In this document: positions 1-6,837 of the stretch, piece after piece
How positions within the stretch are numbered: the first letter of the stretch is position 1
Layout of the letters: each line of letters begins with the position of its first letter
Assembly: GCA_017523185.1 (NCBI GenBank)
Contig: JAFWXB010000428.1
Span: forward strand, 1-11,564
Direction: 5' to 3'
DNA from: Lachnospiraceae bacterium
GTDB lineage: Bacteria; Bacillota_A; Clostridia; Lachnospirales; Lachnospiraceae
DNA: 11,564 bases
Notes under the pieces: model-generated
Database searches by the model: none
Seen by the model: the letters and a program-made list of their open reading frames with translations, nothing else
Told to the model about the DNA's origin: nothing
Program-made: the position numbers and the translations under genes

Positions 1-1191
1 GATTGCTTTTGCAATCTTTGGATATTCCATATAACGTTCTTTTTTATGATTTGGAACTTTTGCATTTACAAGGGCTTGTGGCAATACATCCATAATTGTT
101 GCAAGTTCAGATAATGGTTTCTTTGTTTCTACCATAACTTCTAATAAATGAAGTGCACTTAAAAGACCATCTCCTGTTGTATTATCATCTAAAAAAATAA
201 GATGTCCTGACTGTTCTCCACCTAAATTATAACCATTCTGCAACATATTTTCCAATACATAACGGTCACCAACTTTTGTTGTTTCTAAATTAATTCCATA
301 CTCTTTACTCATTAAAGTAAGACCAAGATTACTCATAACCGTTACAACAATCGTATCTTGTTTTAATCTGCCTTTTTCCTTTAAGAAATTACCACAAATT
401 GCCATAATCTGGTCGCCATCTACAAGTTTTCCGTTTTCATCTACTGCAAGCATACGGTCAGCATCTCCATCAAATGCAATACCAATATCTGCTTTTTCAG
501 AAACAACACGAGCCTGAAGTTCTTCCATATGTGTAGAACCACAATTTGCATTGATATTTGTTCCATCCGGATTTGTATGAATTGCTACTAAATTTGCACC
601 AAGTTCTTTTAATGTCTTTACAGATGTATAATAACTTGCACCTTCTGCACAGTCAATGACAATTTTAAGTCCAGATAAATCTACCGGTACACATTGTTTC
701 TCAAATTCCACATATTCATCACGAATATCAAAACGATAATCAATTTTTCCAATTCCTGAACCTGTTGGGAAAATAACATCATCCATATCATTTTCAATTA
801 ATCTTTGAATTTCATCTTCTAAATCATCAGATAATTTATATCCTTCTCCATTAAAGAATTTAATTCCATTAAATTCCATTGGATTATGAGAAGCTGAAAT
901 TACAACACCTGCATCTACTTTATGAAGTCTTGTAAGATATGCAACTGCCGGTGTTGGTACAACACCCACATATACAGCATTTGCACCTACAGAACAGATA
1001 CCCGCCATCAATGCATTTGCTAACATTCCACCGGAAATACGTGTATCGCAACCTACAATAATCGTTGGCTGATATGATTTTTCTTTTGTAAGTACATATG
1101 CACCGGCCTGCCCTAACTTCATTGCAAGTTCAATTGTAAGCTCTGTTCCGGCTACACCTCTTACACCATCTGTTCCAAATAATCTTGCCAT
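1..1191 (-). CDS. glmM: Phosphoglucosamine mutase GlmM (3' end outside window)
   Basis: Cytoplasmic enzyme that converts glucosamine-6-phosphate to glucosamine-1-phosphate, feeding UDP-GlcNAc and peptidoglycan synthesis. I translated 397 codons from the ATG at 1189-1191 with no stop before the window edge. The family is usually about 450 residues, so roughly 50 C-terminal residues are missing. Visible signatures: N-terminal [12 protein letters not shown], the phosphoserine loop ISASHNP with the active serine at residue 101, the metal loop DGDADR near residue 243, and the sugar-binding GGEQSGH near 325-331. A Shine-Dalgarno AGAGAGG lies about 8 bases upstream of the ATG. It follows cdaR by 98 bp. 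The cdaA-cdaR-glmM order is a known conserved cluster, and GlmM of this group is known to bind and inhibit CdaA, linking wall precursor supply to c-di-AMP. Only the truncation by the window edge is unusual. Confidence 0.97.
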   Translation of the reverse strand, partial: MARLFGTDGVRGVAGTELTIELAMKLGQAGAYVLTKEKSYQPTIIVGCDTRISGGMLANALMAGICSVGANAVYVGVVPTPAVAYLTRLHKVDAGVVISASHNPMEFNGIKFFNGEGYKLSDDLEDEIQRLIENDMDDVIFPTGSGIGKIDYRFDIRDEYVEFEKQCVPVDLSGLKIVIDCAEGASYYTSVKTLKELGANLVAIHTNPDGTNINANCGSTHMEELQARVVSEKADIGIAFDGDADRMLAVDENGKLVDGDQIMAICGNFLKEKGRLKQDTIVVTVMSNLGLTLMSKEYGINLETTKVGDRYVLENMLQNGYNLGGEQSGHLIFLDDNTTGDGLLSALHLLEVMVETKKPLSELATIMDVLPQALVNAKVPNHKKERYMEYPKIAKAI

Positions 1192-1233
1192 TTTTATTAC
1201 CTCTCTTACTTCGAAAATTTTATATCTTATTTA

Positions 1234-1265
1234 GTAACTATAAATCATTACTGGTATATAGTTAC
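1234..1265. repeat. 9-bp perfect inverted repeat in the cdaR-glmM gap
   Basis: GTAACTATA (1234-1242) and TATAGTTAC (1257-1265) form a perfect 9-bp stem with a 14-base loop in the 98-bp gap. The stem is A/T-rich and has no run of T after it on the minus strand, so it is a poor terminator. It could be an mRNA processing or stability element, or a protein site. Function is inferred only. Confidence 0.4.
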
Positions 1266-1289
1266 CAAAAAACTAAATTTCATCAAATA

Positions 1290-2615
1290 TTATCGACTTT
1301 CTGACGATATATTGTTTTCTGTTTGAGAACTCTGTGTAGATGCATTTATATCTTGTTGGTTTTTTTCAGAGATTACAACAGATACTATAACATCTTCATA
1401 TGCATATTTCGCATTATCTATATCAAGCATCAAATGCAACTGATGCGTTCCCACTCCTAAATCCGTTACATCAATATTGCCTTTTAAAACAGTTCCTGCT
1501 AGTGCATTGATGTCACTTTCACGACCTAAAATAGTAGCTCCAACACTACTATGCACAAAAGATATTTCTGCTTCATTCGATAATCCTGTGACTTGAATAT
1601 CTTTTGTTAAAATACTAAATACTTTCGACTTAATTGCTTCAATAACAACTGTAATGTCTATTGTGGCTTGGTGTTTATCTACAACTTCCACACCTTCCGG
1701 TAAATATTCTATAATATCAATTGCTGCTGTTATATCATCTACAGCACCTTCAATATTGACAACATCTGCCGGAATTTCAATTGCACTAATACTATTTAAT
1801 GTAGCCGTACTTCCTTTTAACTGTACAGTTGTTGGATTACTGCTTAAAGAAGCTACTACATAATTTTCAGCCGGAGCTCCTGTTGTTTTTATTGTAATAG
1901 GAACTTCTTTAATTTTTAAAATTTTAGCAGATACCATAACGGTATCATTACTAATTTTTAATCTTGTAGTATCTATCTCTTTTCCTTCTTTATCATATAA
2001 TTCTGGAACTACATTATTTGTAAGATTCATATACATATCATTTACATTAATAGTTGCCTTTACATTCGATATGTTTTGTACAATAGATGCAGGTCCTGAT
2101 ATTTCCAATACATTTGGAGCAACTACGGATACTTCTCCAAGTGCATATCCTTCTGCTACTGTTCCATTTACCTCTGGAGTTACCACAAATTGCTTCTTTC
2201 TTAAGTCCTCTAAAGAAACTTTATAATATCGTACAGCGTCACTTAACTTTACGGAACTGCTATAACGACTACAACTAATATCAATTGGGATTCTTCCAAT
2301 TTCTTCTACTTCATCTATTGCAATATGTTCCATATTCGCAGTTGCAATAAAATCAGATTCATCTATTTTATCTAAAATACTTCTATTTGCAGTTGCAGAA
2401 AAAGTAACTTTATTTGTACCCTCAATCACTTCATGATATTTATTTAACTTCTCTAAATATGCCAAATTCTCTACTGTAACGTTTATTGTATATTTTCTTG
2501 TCACGGTAGGGTCATCAATATTATATACTATGAGCCATAACGTAAATGCAAAAATAACAGCAAGTATCTTAAATCCCAAATTTTGTGTCAAGGTTTTCAG
2601 AACATTATTTTTCAT
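1290..2615 (-). CDS. cdaR: YbbR-domain protein CdaR, regulator of diadenylate cyclase
   Basis: Membrane-anchored extracytoplasmic protein of 441 residues. One N-terminal membrane segment (about residues 13-32, FKILAVIFAFTLWLIV) is followed by repeated beta-rich YbbR-like units of about 80-90 residues reaching to about 420; each has the family pattern of a valine-rich strand and a 'V.L.G' turn, as in VQLKGSTATLNSI. The polar tail (about 417-441) is rich in Ser, Gln and Asn and probably disordered. In the known family, CdaR binds CdaA through its membrane segment and changes its cyclase activity. The ATG at 2613-2615 lies inside the end of cdaA (11-bp overlap) and has a perfect AAAGGAGG about 7 bases upstream, itself within cdaA coding sequence, so translation is probably coupled. 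Length and domain pattern are normal for Clostridia. Confidence 0.93.
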   Translation of the reverse strand: MKNNVLKTLTQNLGFKILAVIFAFTLWLIVYNIDDPTVTRKYTINVTVENLAYLEKLNKYHEVIEGTNKVTFSATANRSILDKIDESDFIATANMEHIAIDEVEEIGRIPIDISCSRYSSSVKLSDAVRYYKVSLEDLRKKQFVVTPEVNGTVAEGYALGEVSVVAPNVLEISGPASIVQNISNVKATINVNDMYMNLTNNVVPELYDKEGKEIDTTRLKISNDTVMVSAKILKIKEVPITIKTTGAPAENYVVASLSSNPTTVQLKGSTATLNSISAIEIPADVVNIEGAVDDITAAIDIIEYLPEGVEVVDKHQATIDITVVIEAIKSKVFSILTKDIQVTGLSNEAEISFVHSSVGATILGRESDINALAGTVLKGNIDVTDLGVGTHQLHLMLDIDNAKYAYEDVIVSVVISEKNQQDINASTQSSQTENNISSESR

Positions 2616-3492
2616 TCTTAAACCTCCTTTTTATCAATTCCATACGCGTAAGTTCTTTTTTCTCTGATTTTTGAAGATATCCCAAACGATTACGCAAAAA
2701 TTCTGCATCTATATCATGGTAAATCTGTCCACGAACTGCCACAGAAACTTTGCCGGTTTCTTCTGATACAATAATTGTAAGAGAATCACTTACTTCACTA
2801 ATTCCTACTGCTGCACGATGTCTTGTTCCAAGTGATTTACTTAAAGACACACCATCAGAAAGAGGAAGATAACACGTTGCAGATATCACTCTGTCACCAC
2901 GCACAATTACAGCCCCATCATGTAATGGTGTATTCATTTCAAAGATATTGATTAAAAGTTGACTTGACAATAAAGCATCTATATCAATTCCTGTTCGGAT
3001 ATATTCATTCAACAAAATTTCATCTTCTAATACAATCAATGCACCTGTTTTTACTCGTCCCATTGCAAAGGTAGCTTTTACTAATTCATCAATTGTATGG
3101 TCTGATATTTTTTTTATGGTTGGTTTTGCTCCAACATTAAAAAGACTGTTAAAAATATTTTTATCTCCTAAATTTTCCAATGCTTTTCTGATTTCAGGCT
3201 GAAAAATAACTACAATGGCTATCAAACCAACATTCAACGTATTTTCAGCAATCCAAAGAATTGTATTCATCTGAAAAAGTGCAGCCAAAAGCACAAAAAT
3301 TAAAATTACCATGATTCCTTTAAATAAATTCCATGCTCTTGTTGACTTAATCCATACTAAAATATGATAAAAGAGAAAAGAAATGATAAGAATTTCTATA
3401 ATATCAACCAATGTCATTGTCAAATTTGCCATTCCAAGTACATTTGATACTTTATTGCTAAACATATATAACAATTCCTTGATATCTTGCAT
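2605..3492 (-). CDS. cdaA: Diadenylate cyclase CdaA
   Basis: Makes the second messenger c-di-AMP from two ATP at the inner face of the membrane. It has 295 residues, close to the usual 270-290. Three hydrophobic segments (about 31-49, 57-75, 85-97) precede the DAC (DisA_N) domain. Catalytic signatures are complete: GALIVLE at 150-156, the DGA motif at 192-194 within MNTPLHDGAVIVRGDR, and the RHRAA motif at 224-228 within GTRHRAAVG. The basic C-terminal tail (about 276-295) is typical. The ATG has an AAGGAAGG site 8 bases upstream. It overlaps cdaR by 11 bp and lies 118 bp after a polytopic membrane protein gene. Expected roles are potassium and osmolyte control and cell-wall homeostasis; all active-site residues I can check are present, so it should be active. 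Confidence 0.96.
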   Translation of the reverse strand: MQDIKELLYMFSNKVSNVLGMANLTMTLVDIIEILIISFLFYHILVWIKSTRAWNLFKGIMVILIFVLLAALFQMNTILWIAENTLNVGLIAIVVIFQPEIRKALENLGDKNIFNSLFNVGAKPTIKKISDHTIDELVKATFAMGRVKTGALIVLEDEILLNEYIRTGIDIDALLSSQLLINIFEMNTPLHDGAVIVRGDRVISATCYLPLSDGVSLSKSLGTRHRAAVGISEVSDSLTIIVSEETGKVSVAVRGQIYHDIDAEFLRNRLGYLQKSEKKELTRMELIKRRFKNEK

Positions 3493-3511
3493 TCTGCTAT
3501 CCTTCCTTTCT

Positions 3512-3539
3512 TTTATAAAATGTATTTGGCATTTACCAA
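3512..3539 (-). promoter_or_regulatory. Possible internal promoter ahead of cdaA
   Basis: On the minus strand, TTGGTA (3534-3539) and TATAAA (3512-3517) are separated by 16 bp, about 20 bp upstream of the cdaA ATG and inside the 118-bp gap. The -35 overlaps a 6-bp inverted repeat ATTTGG/CCAAAT (3524-3529 with 3536-3541). A/T-rich DNA gives many such matches, so this is a weak call; cdaA may simply be read from the promoter near 5119. Confidence 0.25.
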
Positions 3540-3610
3540 ATTCGAAACACCCTATAAATACTATCTTTTTAAATCCAATATTTATTACATCGTTTTCTTT
3601 TTATTTTTAT

Positions 3611-4645
3611 TTATTTTAATAAATCTTCATCTATTTCCAATTCTTGAGCAATTCTCTTACGACTATCGGCTTGTTCTAACATAGAAGAATTATGTGCATT
3701 TTTTCTTCCTTTTGTTAATGTATTCCCAAATTGTTTTACTTTCTTATCTGAAGTAGCAACTGTTTTTTTAGGAACTGCCTTTACATAATAATAATAGTCA
3801 TCATCTTCAAATTGCAAACGCTCTGTTCTTTCATAATCCAAATCCATGAATAAAAATTCAATAACAAAACCAAAAACAAGTGCCACAATATTTCCAAGAA
3901 TCATTGCTACTGTTTTTCCGGAAATATTACATACCATATACCCTGCAAATAAGCCTGAAACTTGAATTAATACTCCGGATATAATTGCAATTTTCCATGC
4001 ATGATCAATTGTCAATTTGCGAATAATATATACTGCAATTGTTGTAAGTATAAAAATCCCAATTACAAGATACATTTCTTTATTTCCAAGTAATTGACTT
4101 ACTGTAACACTCAATTTACTGATTACTTCTGCACCTTCTACTGTTTCTGAAAGTGTTGTAACATTCTGATAAATACCATCAATAAAGAAAAATGCAACTG
4201 TACTACATACCACACCCAAGACAGCAGGAAGACTGCTTAATAAACCACATCCTATTGGAAGAATATATGGAATATTCAAATGAAATAAAATTGGTGTCAA
4301 TACAGACCAAATTCCAAATTTAGGTGCAAATCGAAAATATATAAAATACAAAACTGCAAAAACAAGTAGTGCAACAAGTGCCACTTCTATTGATAGTGCA
4401 TACAAATTTAATAATACTACGATACTGGCAATTAAAATTGTCATATTTTGCGAAAGCAAACAACAAACTAATGAAATCACTAATATAACAGGAAGACTAT
4501 TAATACTTTCCATAAATCCAATACTATTGCTAATAATAGAAAATAATACAAATGCAATTATAAATTTATATACCGGAGTCAAATATATCTCATATTCTGC
4601 CCAAAATTTAAATACCTTATCTTTTATTTCAATTATCTTTGTCAT
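3611..4645 (-). CDS. Polytopic membrane protein of unknown function, linked to cdaA
   Basis: I do not know a function for this 344-residue protein. It has about eight or nine hydrophobic segments between residues 27 and 266 (for example 27-43, 51-65, 68-82, 86-105, 128-155, 191-208, 217-236, 244-266), then a cytoplasmic tail of about 75 residues. The tail opens with a striking block at 270-294: DYERTERLQFEDDD, a run of four tyrosines, then VKAVPKK. From memory, a similar acidic-tyrosine-'VKAVPK' block occurs in uncharacterised membrane proteins of Lachnospiraceae found beside cdaA, sometimes labelled as transporter permeases; I see no transporter signature here. The ATG has AGGAGGAG 3-10 bases upstream, overlapping the stop of the preceding gene 8 bp away, so the two are probably co-translated. 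Likely part of the c-di-AMP operon. Confidence 0.85.
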   Translation of the reverse strand: MTKIIEIKDKVFKFWAEYEIYLTPVYKFIIAFVLFSIISNSIGFMESINSLPVILVISLVCCLLSQNMTILIASIVVLLNLYALSIEVALVALLVFAVLYFIYFRFAPKFGIWSVLTPILFHLNIPYILPIGCGLLSSLPAVLGVVCSTVAFFFIDGIYQNVTTLSETVEGAEVISKLSVTVSQLLGNKEMYLVIGIFILTTIAVYIIRKLTIDHAWKIAIISGVLIQVSGLFAGYMVCNISGKTVAMILGNIVALVFGFVIEFLFMDLDYERTERLQFEDDDYYYYVKAVPKKTVATSDKKVKQFGNTLTKGRKNAHNSSMLEQADSRKRIAQELEIDEDLLK

Positions 4646-4653
4646 AACTCCTC

Positions 4654-5058
4654 CTATATTTTCAGTTTATCGTCACGTTCGTACATTTTCTTAACTTTTT
4701 TTAAATTTTCCATATGCAGATTTAACTTTTTCCTGCCATTCATATACCTTATTCTATAAATCAAAAATGTTGCAAATAAATATGTTGCAATAAAACCAAT
4801 ATACATAAGCCCTATTGTCAGCAATGTGTCAAAAATTTTCATATTTACAAGCATTTCCTCTATTTGTTCCATAGAACCTAATGCCCATAATACAGCTAAA
4901 ATGACATACGCAATCGTTCCTGAAAAAAGACTTTTTAACATTTCCTTGCCTATGTAATCACTTTTATAATAACATCCTGTATCTGTATATTGTTTTTCGG
5001 CATTTTGCTCATACAGAGCCACTTTATAAAGCTTTTTTACACGTTCTTCGTTTATCAT
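4654..5058 (-). CDS. Small two-helix membrane protein of unknown function
   Basis: A 134-residue protein with a charged N-terminal region (1-40), two membrane segments (about 42-61 and 76-102, joined by an acidic loop MEQIEEML) and a lysine-rich cytoplasmic tail (about 106-134). No family is recognised. The frame opens further upstream to a GTG at 5071-5073, which would add MLGFI, but I chose the ATG at 5056-5058 because GGGG (5065-5068) sits 6 bases before it while nothing better than AAGAG precedes the GTG. It is the first gene after the promoter at 5119-5146 and ends 8 bp before the polytopic membrane protein, whose ribosome site overlaps its stop. The arrangement suggests the two proteins form a pair, possibly a membrane complex acting with CdaA; that is inference from position only. 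Confidence 0.8.
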   Translation of the reverse strand: MINEERVKKLYKVALYEQNAEKQYTDTGCYYKSDYIGKEMLKSLFSGTIAYVILAVLWALGSMEQIEEMLVNMKIFDTLLTIGLMYIGFIATYLFATFLIYRIRYMNGRKKLNLHMENLKKVKKMYERDDKLKI

Positions 5059-5118
5059 AATAAACCCCAACACTCTTTTTCTTGTTATTTTCTAATTTTA
5101 AAAGATTCATATTTTATT

Positions 5119-5146
5119 ATTATATCATACTCATACTTAAATTCAA
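5119..5146 (-). promoter_or_regulatory. Sigma-A type promoter for the cdaA-cdaR-glmM operon
   Basis: Minus strand: -35 TTGAAT (5141-5146), 16-bp spacer, perfect -10 TATAAT (5119-5124) with an extended -10 TGA just upstream (5125-5127). Transcription should start near 5112, giving a leader of about 55 bases to the ATG at 5058. This is the best promoter match in the window. Its -35 overlaps a perfect palindrome. Confidence 0.75.
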
Positions 5147-5164
5147 GTCTACTGGTAGACTTGA
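5143..5164. promoter_or_regulatory. Perfect palindrome over the -35 element, candidate operator
   Basis: TCAAGTCTAC (5143-5152) and GTAGACTTGA (5155-5164) are perfect inverted copies around a TG centre. The palindrome covers four of the six -35 bases (5143-5146) and extends 18 bp upstream. The short 2-base centre and 10-bp arms suit a dimeric helix-turn-helix protein better than an RNA hairpin. Which regulator binds cannot be told from this window, and no regulator gene lies beside it. Confidence 0.5.
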
Positions 5165-5211
5165 GCACGAGACACGTCTTACTTTGACCAACAAATCTCC
5201 CTACACAAAAC

Positions 5212-5233
5212 AACGCCACAAAATTGTGGCGTT
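5212..5233 (-). terminator. Rho-independent terminator after the comF-yvyF pair
   Basis: AACGCCACA (5212-5220) pairs with TGTGGCGTT (5225-5233), a 9-bp G/C-containing stem with a 4-base loop. On the minus strand it is followed by GTTTTGTG. It begins 12 bases after the yvyF stop codon at 5246-5248. Confidence 0.8.
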
Positions 5234-5245
5234 ATTCTATCATTC

Positions 5246-5656
5246 TTATTCTTCATTTTGAAGGAAACGCATACGGTCATGTTCATGCCCACTTGACTTT
5301 GGAAGTTCTACTTTTGGGTGGTCTAATGCACTCATCAGATTTGTTGCAATTTTAAATTTACACTCGTTACAATATCTTCCTGTACGAATAATCTTACCAC
5401 ATTGTTCACATTCAATTCCACCAACAGACGTATTTGAAAAAATAAGACGTTCTTCTCTTACCCATTGTTTAATTTGTTTTACAGAAACATCCATTTCACT
5501 AGAAACTTTATTGATAGATGAATTTGGGTTTTCTCGTAAATATTCTTTTACTTCTGAAAACTTATTTTCCAGTTTTGTTACACACTGTGGACAAAGTCTT
5601 GTATTCGTAACTGCATTATATAATCTACCACAGCCCCTACAATTTGAAACGTTCAT
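5246..5656 (-). CDS. yvyF: YvyF-like zinc-finger/HTH protein (TIGR03826, 'flagellar operon protein')
   Basis: A 136-residue protein with two Cys4 zinc knuckles around a helix-turn-helix. The first knuckle uses Cys 6, 9, 22 and 25 (NCRGCGRLYN and CPQC); the second uses Cys 83, 86, 96 and 99 (CEQCG and CNEC). Between them, residues about 45-70 (SSINKVSSEMDVSVKQIKQW) form a MerR/HTH-like segment. This arrangement matches the family known in Bacillus as YvyF, which sits between comF and the flgM-flagellar genes. Here no flagellar genes follow: a terminator comes right after. The ATG has AGGAGGAG 5-12 bases upstream, directly after the comF stop (10-bp gap). The job of the family is not established; the zinc knuckles plus HTH suggest nucleic-acid binding, possibly as a regulator. 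Confidence 0.88.
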   Translation of the reverse strand: MNVSNCRGCGRLYNAVTNTRLCPQCVTKLENKFSEVKEYLRENPNSSINKVSSEMDVSVKQIKQWVREERLIFSNTSVGGIECEQCGKIIRTGRYCNECKFKIATNLMSALDHPKVELPKSSGHEHDRMRFLQNEE

Positions 5657-5666
5657 AACACTCCTC

Positions 5667-6545
5667 CTACATACCTTTCCCTATACCAATACTTAAAAAA
5701 TAAACTTCTTCAGCACCTGCATTTTTTAGTTCTTCAGCAACTGCATCAGCTGTACTGCCTGTCGTATAAATATCATCCACTACTAAAATATGTCTATATT
5801 GTACTATACTTTTTGTTTTCTGAAAAGCATTTTTCAGATTATTTTTACGTTCAATATCATTTAACATCTTTTGTGGTGCTGTATCTTTAATTCTTTGTAC
5901 CAAATTCTTTTCCATTGGAATTTGAGTAAGTTTGGATAACGCCTTTGCAAAACTTTCTGCCTGATTATATCCACGCAAATTCATTTTCTTTAAATACATT
6001 GGAACCGGCATAATACAATCAATTTCTTTTGATGCAATCCAATCTCCATAGATACGCTGTGCCTCTGTTGCAAAAAATTGTGCATATTCACGCTTATTAC
6101 TGTATTTAAAACGATATAATGTCTTTTTTAAAGCACCTTTATAAAGAAAAATTGCTTTTCCCTGGTCAAATGAATTTCCCCATGTACCCCCTTTACTTGG
6201 TTGTATATTCTGAAAAACTGCTTTACGATTTTGTCTTCCAATTTTACTGCGTTTTCTTTGACAATCGTAACAATATTCCCAAACATCATTCTCAATTGGT
6301 CTTCCACAATGCATACAAACAGGTGATATTACATAGTGCAATTTTGTATCACAATTCAAATGAATTCCTTTTGGTTTTCTGGCAAACGATATTGTTCGTT
6401 TTTTTGTAGTATCTTCTTTATTATTTTCGATACGTTCTTCCGGTGCTAATAATTCATCACACACCGGACATCTTGCCGGAAATAGCATAAGAGCAAACTG
6501 TTCTTTGGCTTTTTCTAATATTTTTTTATAATTCTTATTCTTCAT
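5667..6545 (-). CDS. comF: ComF family phosphoribosyltransferase-like protein
   Basis: A cytoplasmic 292-residue protein. The N-terminal half carries cysteine pairs typical of the ComF zinc ribbon: Cys 26/29 (CPVCDE), 65, 77/80 (CMHCGR) and 92/95 (CYDC). The C-terminal half is a type I phosphoribosyltransferase fold with PVP at 180-182, RGYNQAE at 191-197 and the PRPP loop VVDDIYTTGST at 255-265. In naturally competent bacteria ComF acts in the cytosol on incoming single-stranded DNA; whether this organism is competent cannot be seen here. It is longer than the common 220-250 residues because of a lysine-rich insert at about 37-60 and extra residues at about 103-130. The ATG has a weak GGAA site 5-8 bases upstream. 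It is co-directional with yvyF, 10 bp apart, a conserved pairing in Firmicutes. Confidence 0.92.
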   Translation of the reverse strand: MKNKNYKKILEKAKEQFALMLFPARCPVCDELLAPEERIENNKEDTTKKRTISFARKPKGIHLNCDTKLHYVISPVCMHCGRPIENDVWEYCYDCQRKRSKIGRQNRKAVFQNIQPSKGGTWGNSFDQGKAIFLYKGALKKTLYRFKYSNKREYAQFFATEAQRIYGDWIASKEIDCIMPVPMYLKKMNLRGYNQAESFAKALSKLTQIPMEKNLVQRIKDTAPQKMLNDIERKNNLKNAFQKTKSIVQYRHILVVDDIYTTGSTADAVAEELKNAGAEEVYFLSIGIGKGM

Positions 6546-6566
6546 TCAATTCCATTTCTTTTAAAT

Positions 6567-6575
6567 ATTATACCA
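6567..6575 (-). promoter_or_regulatory. Extended -10 promoter for comF-yvyF
   Basis: TGGTATAAT on the minus strand gives a perfect -10 TATAAT (6567-6572) with an extended TGG (6573-6575). The -35 region 17 bp upstream is poor. Transcription would start near 6560, about 15 bases before the comF ATG. Confidence 0.5.
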
Positions 6576-6704
6576 ATAGCAAATGTTATGCCTCTGATAC
6601 ATAGAAAAAGTATTATTTTTATAAAAATAGACAATGCATAACGATTTTCTATTGTACAAAAGTCTGTTTCTATTTTTTTATTTTTAATTTGTGAAATTTA
6701 CCTT

Positions 6705-6824
6705 AACATAAGTTCAATAATTTTAGACAAAATATAAAAGCGTTCTAAAAAGCTCATACTTATTTTGTTTCTATAAAAAAAGCTATGGTTTTTATCTGCT
6801 TTTTTAATCTATAGAACTTATGTT
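6705..6824. other. AT-rich intergenic stretch able to fold as a three-way junction
   Basis: The 292-bp gap between apgM and comF (6546-6837) holds no gene I can support. Within it AACATAAGTTC (6705-6715) and GAACTTATGTT (6814-6824) are perfect 11-bp inverted copies 98 bp apart. They enclose two smaller stems, AAAAAAGC/GCTTTTTT (6776-6783 with 6798-6805) and ACAAAATA/TATTTTGT (6727-6734 with 6761-6768). The nested order permits a three-way junction of 120 bases on either strand. It may be a structured 3' untranslated region or small RNA, or chance pairing in A/T-rich DNA. A second A/T stem, AAAAATAGA/TCTATTTTT, lies at 6623-6631 and 6669-6677. Confidence 0.3.
6776..6805. terminator. A/T-rich hairpin, probable terminator of apgM
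   Basis: AAAAAAGC pairs with GCTTTTTT around a 14-base loop, 33 bp after the apgM stop. On the minus strand the stem ends in a run of seven T (6775-6781), as expected for intrinsic termination, although most pairs are A-T. It is close to symmetric and could also stop plus-strand transcripts. Confidence 0.5.
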
Positions 6825-6837
6825 GTATTATAAATTC

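Noticed and set aside
3611..4645. Annotation of the polytopic membrane protein as an ABC transporter permease.
   Set aside because: No permease signature such as an EAA loop is seen and no ATPase or binding protein gene is adjacent.
4990..5187. Plus-strand 65-codon frame over the operon promoter region.
   Set aside because: It overlaps the small membrane protein, its promoter and the palindrome, and has no plus-strand signals.
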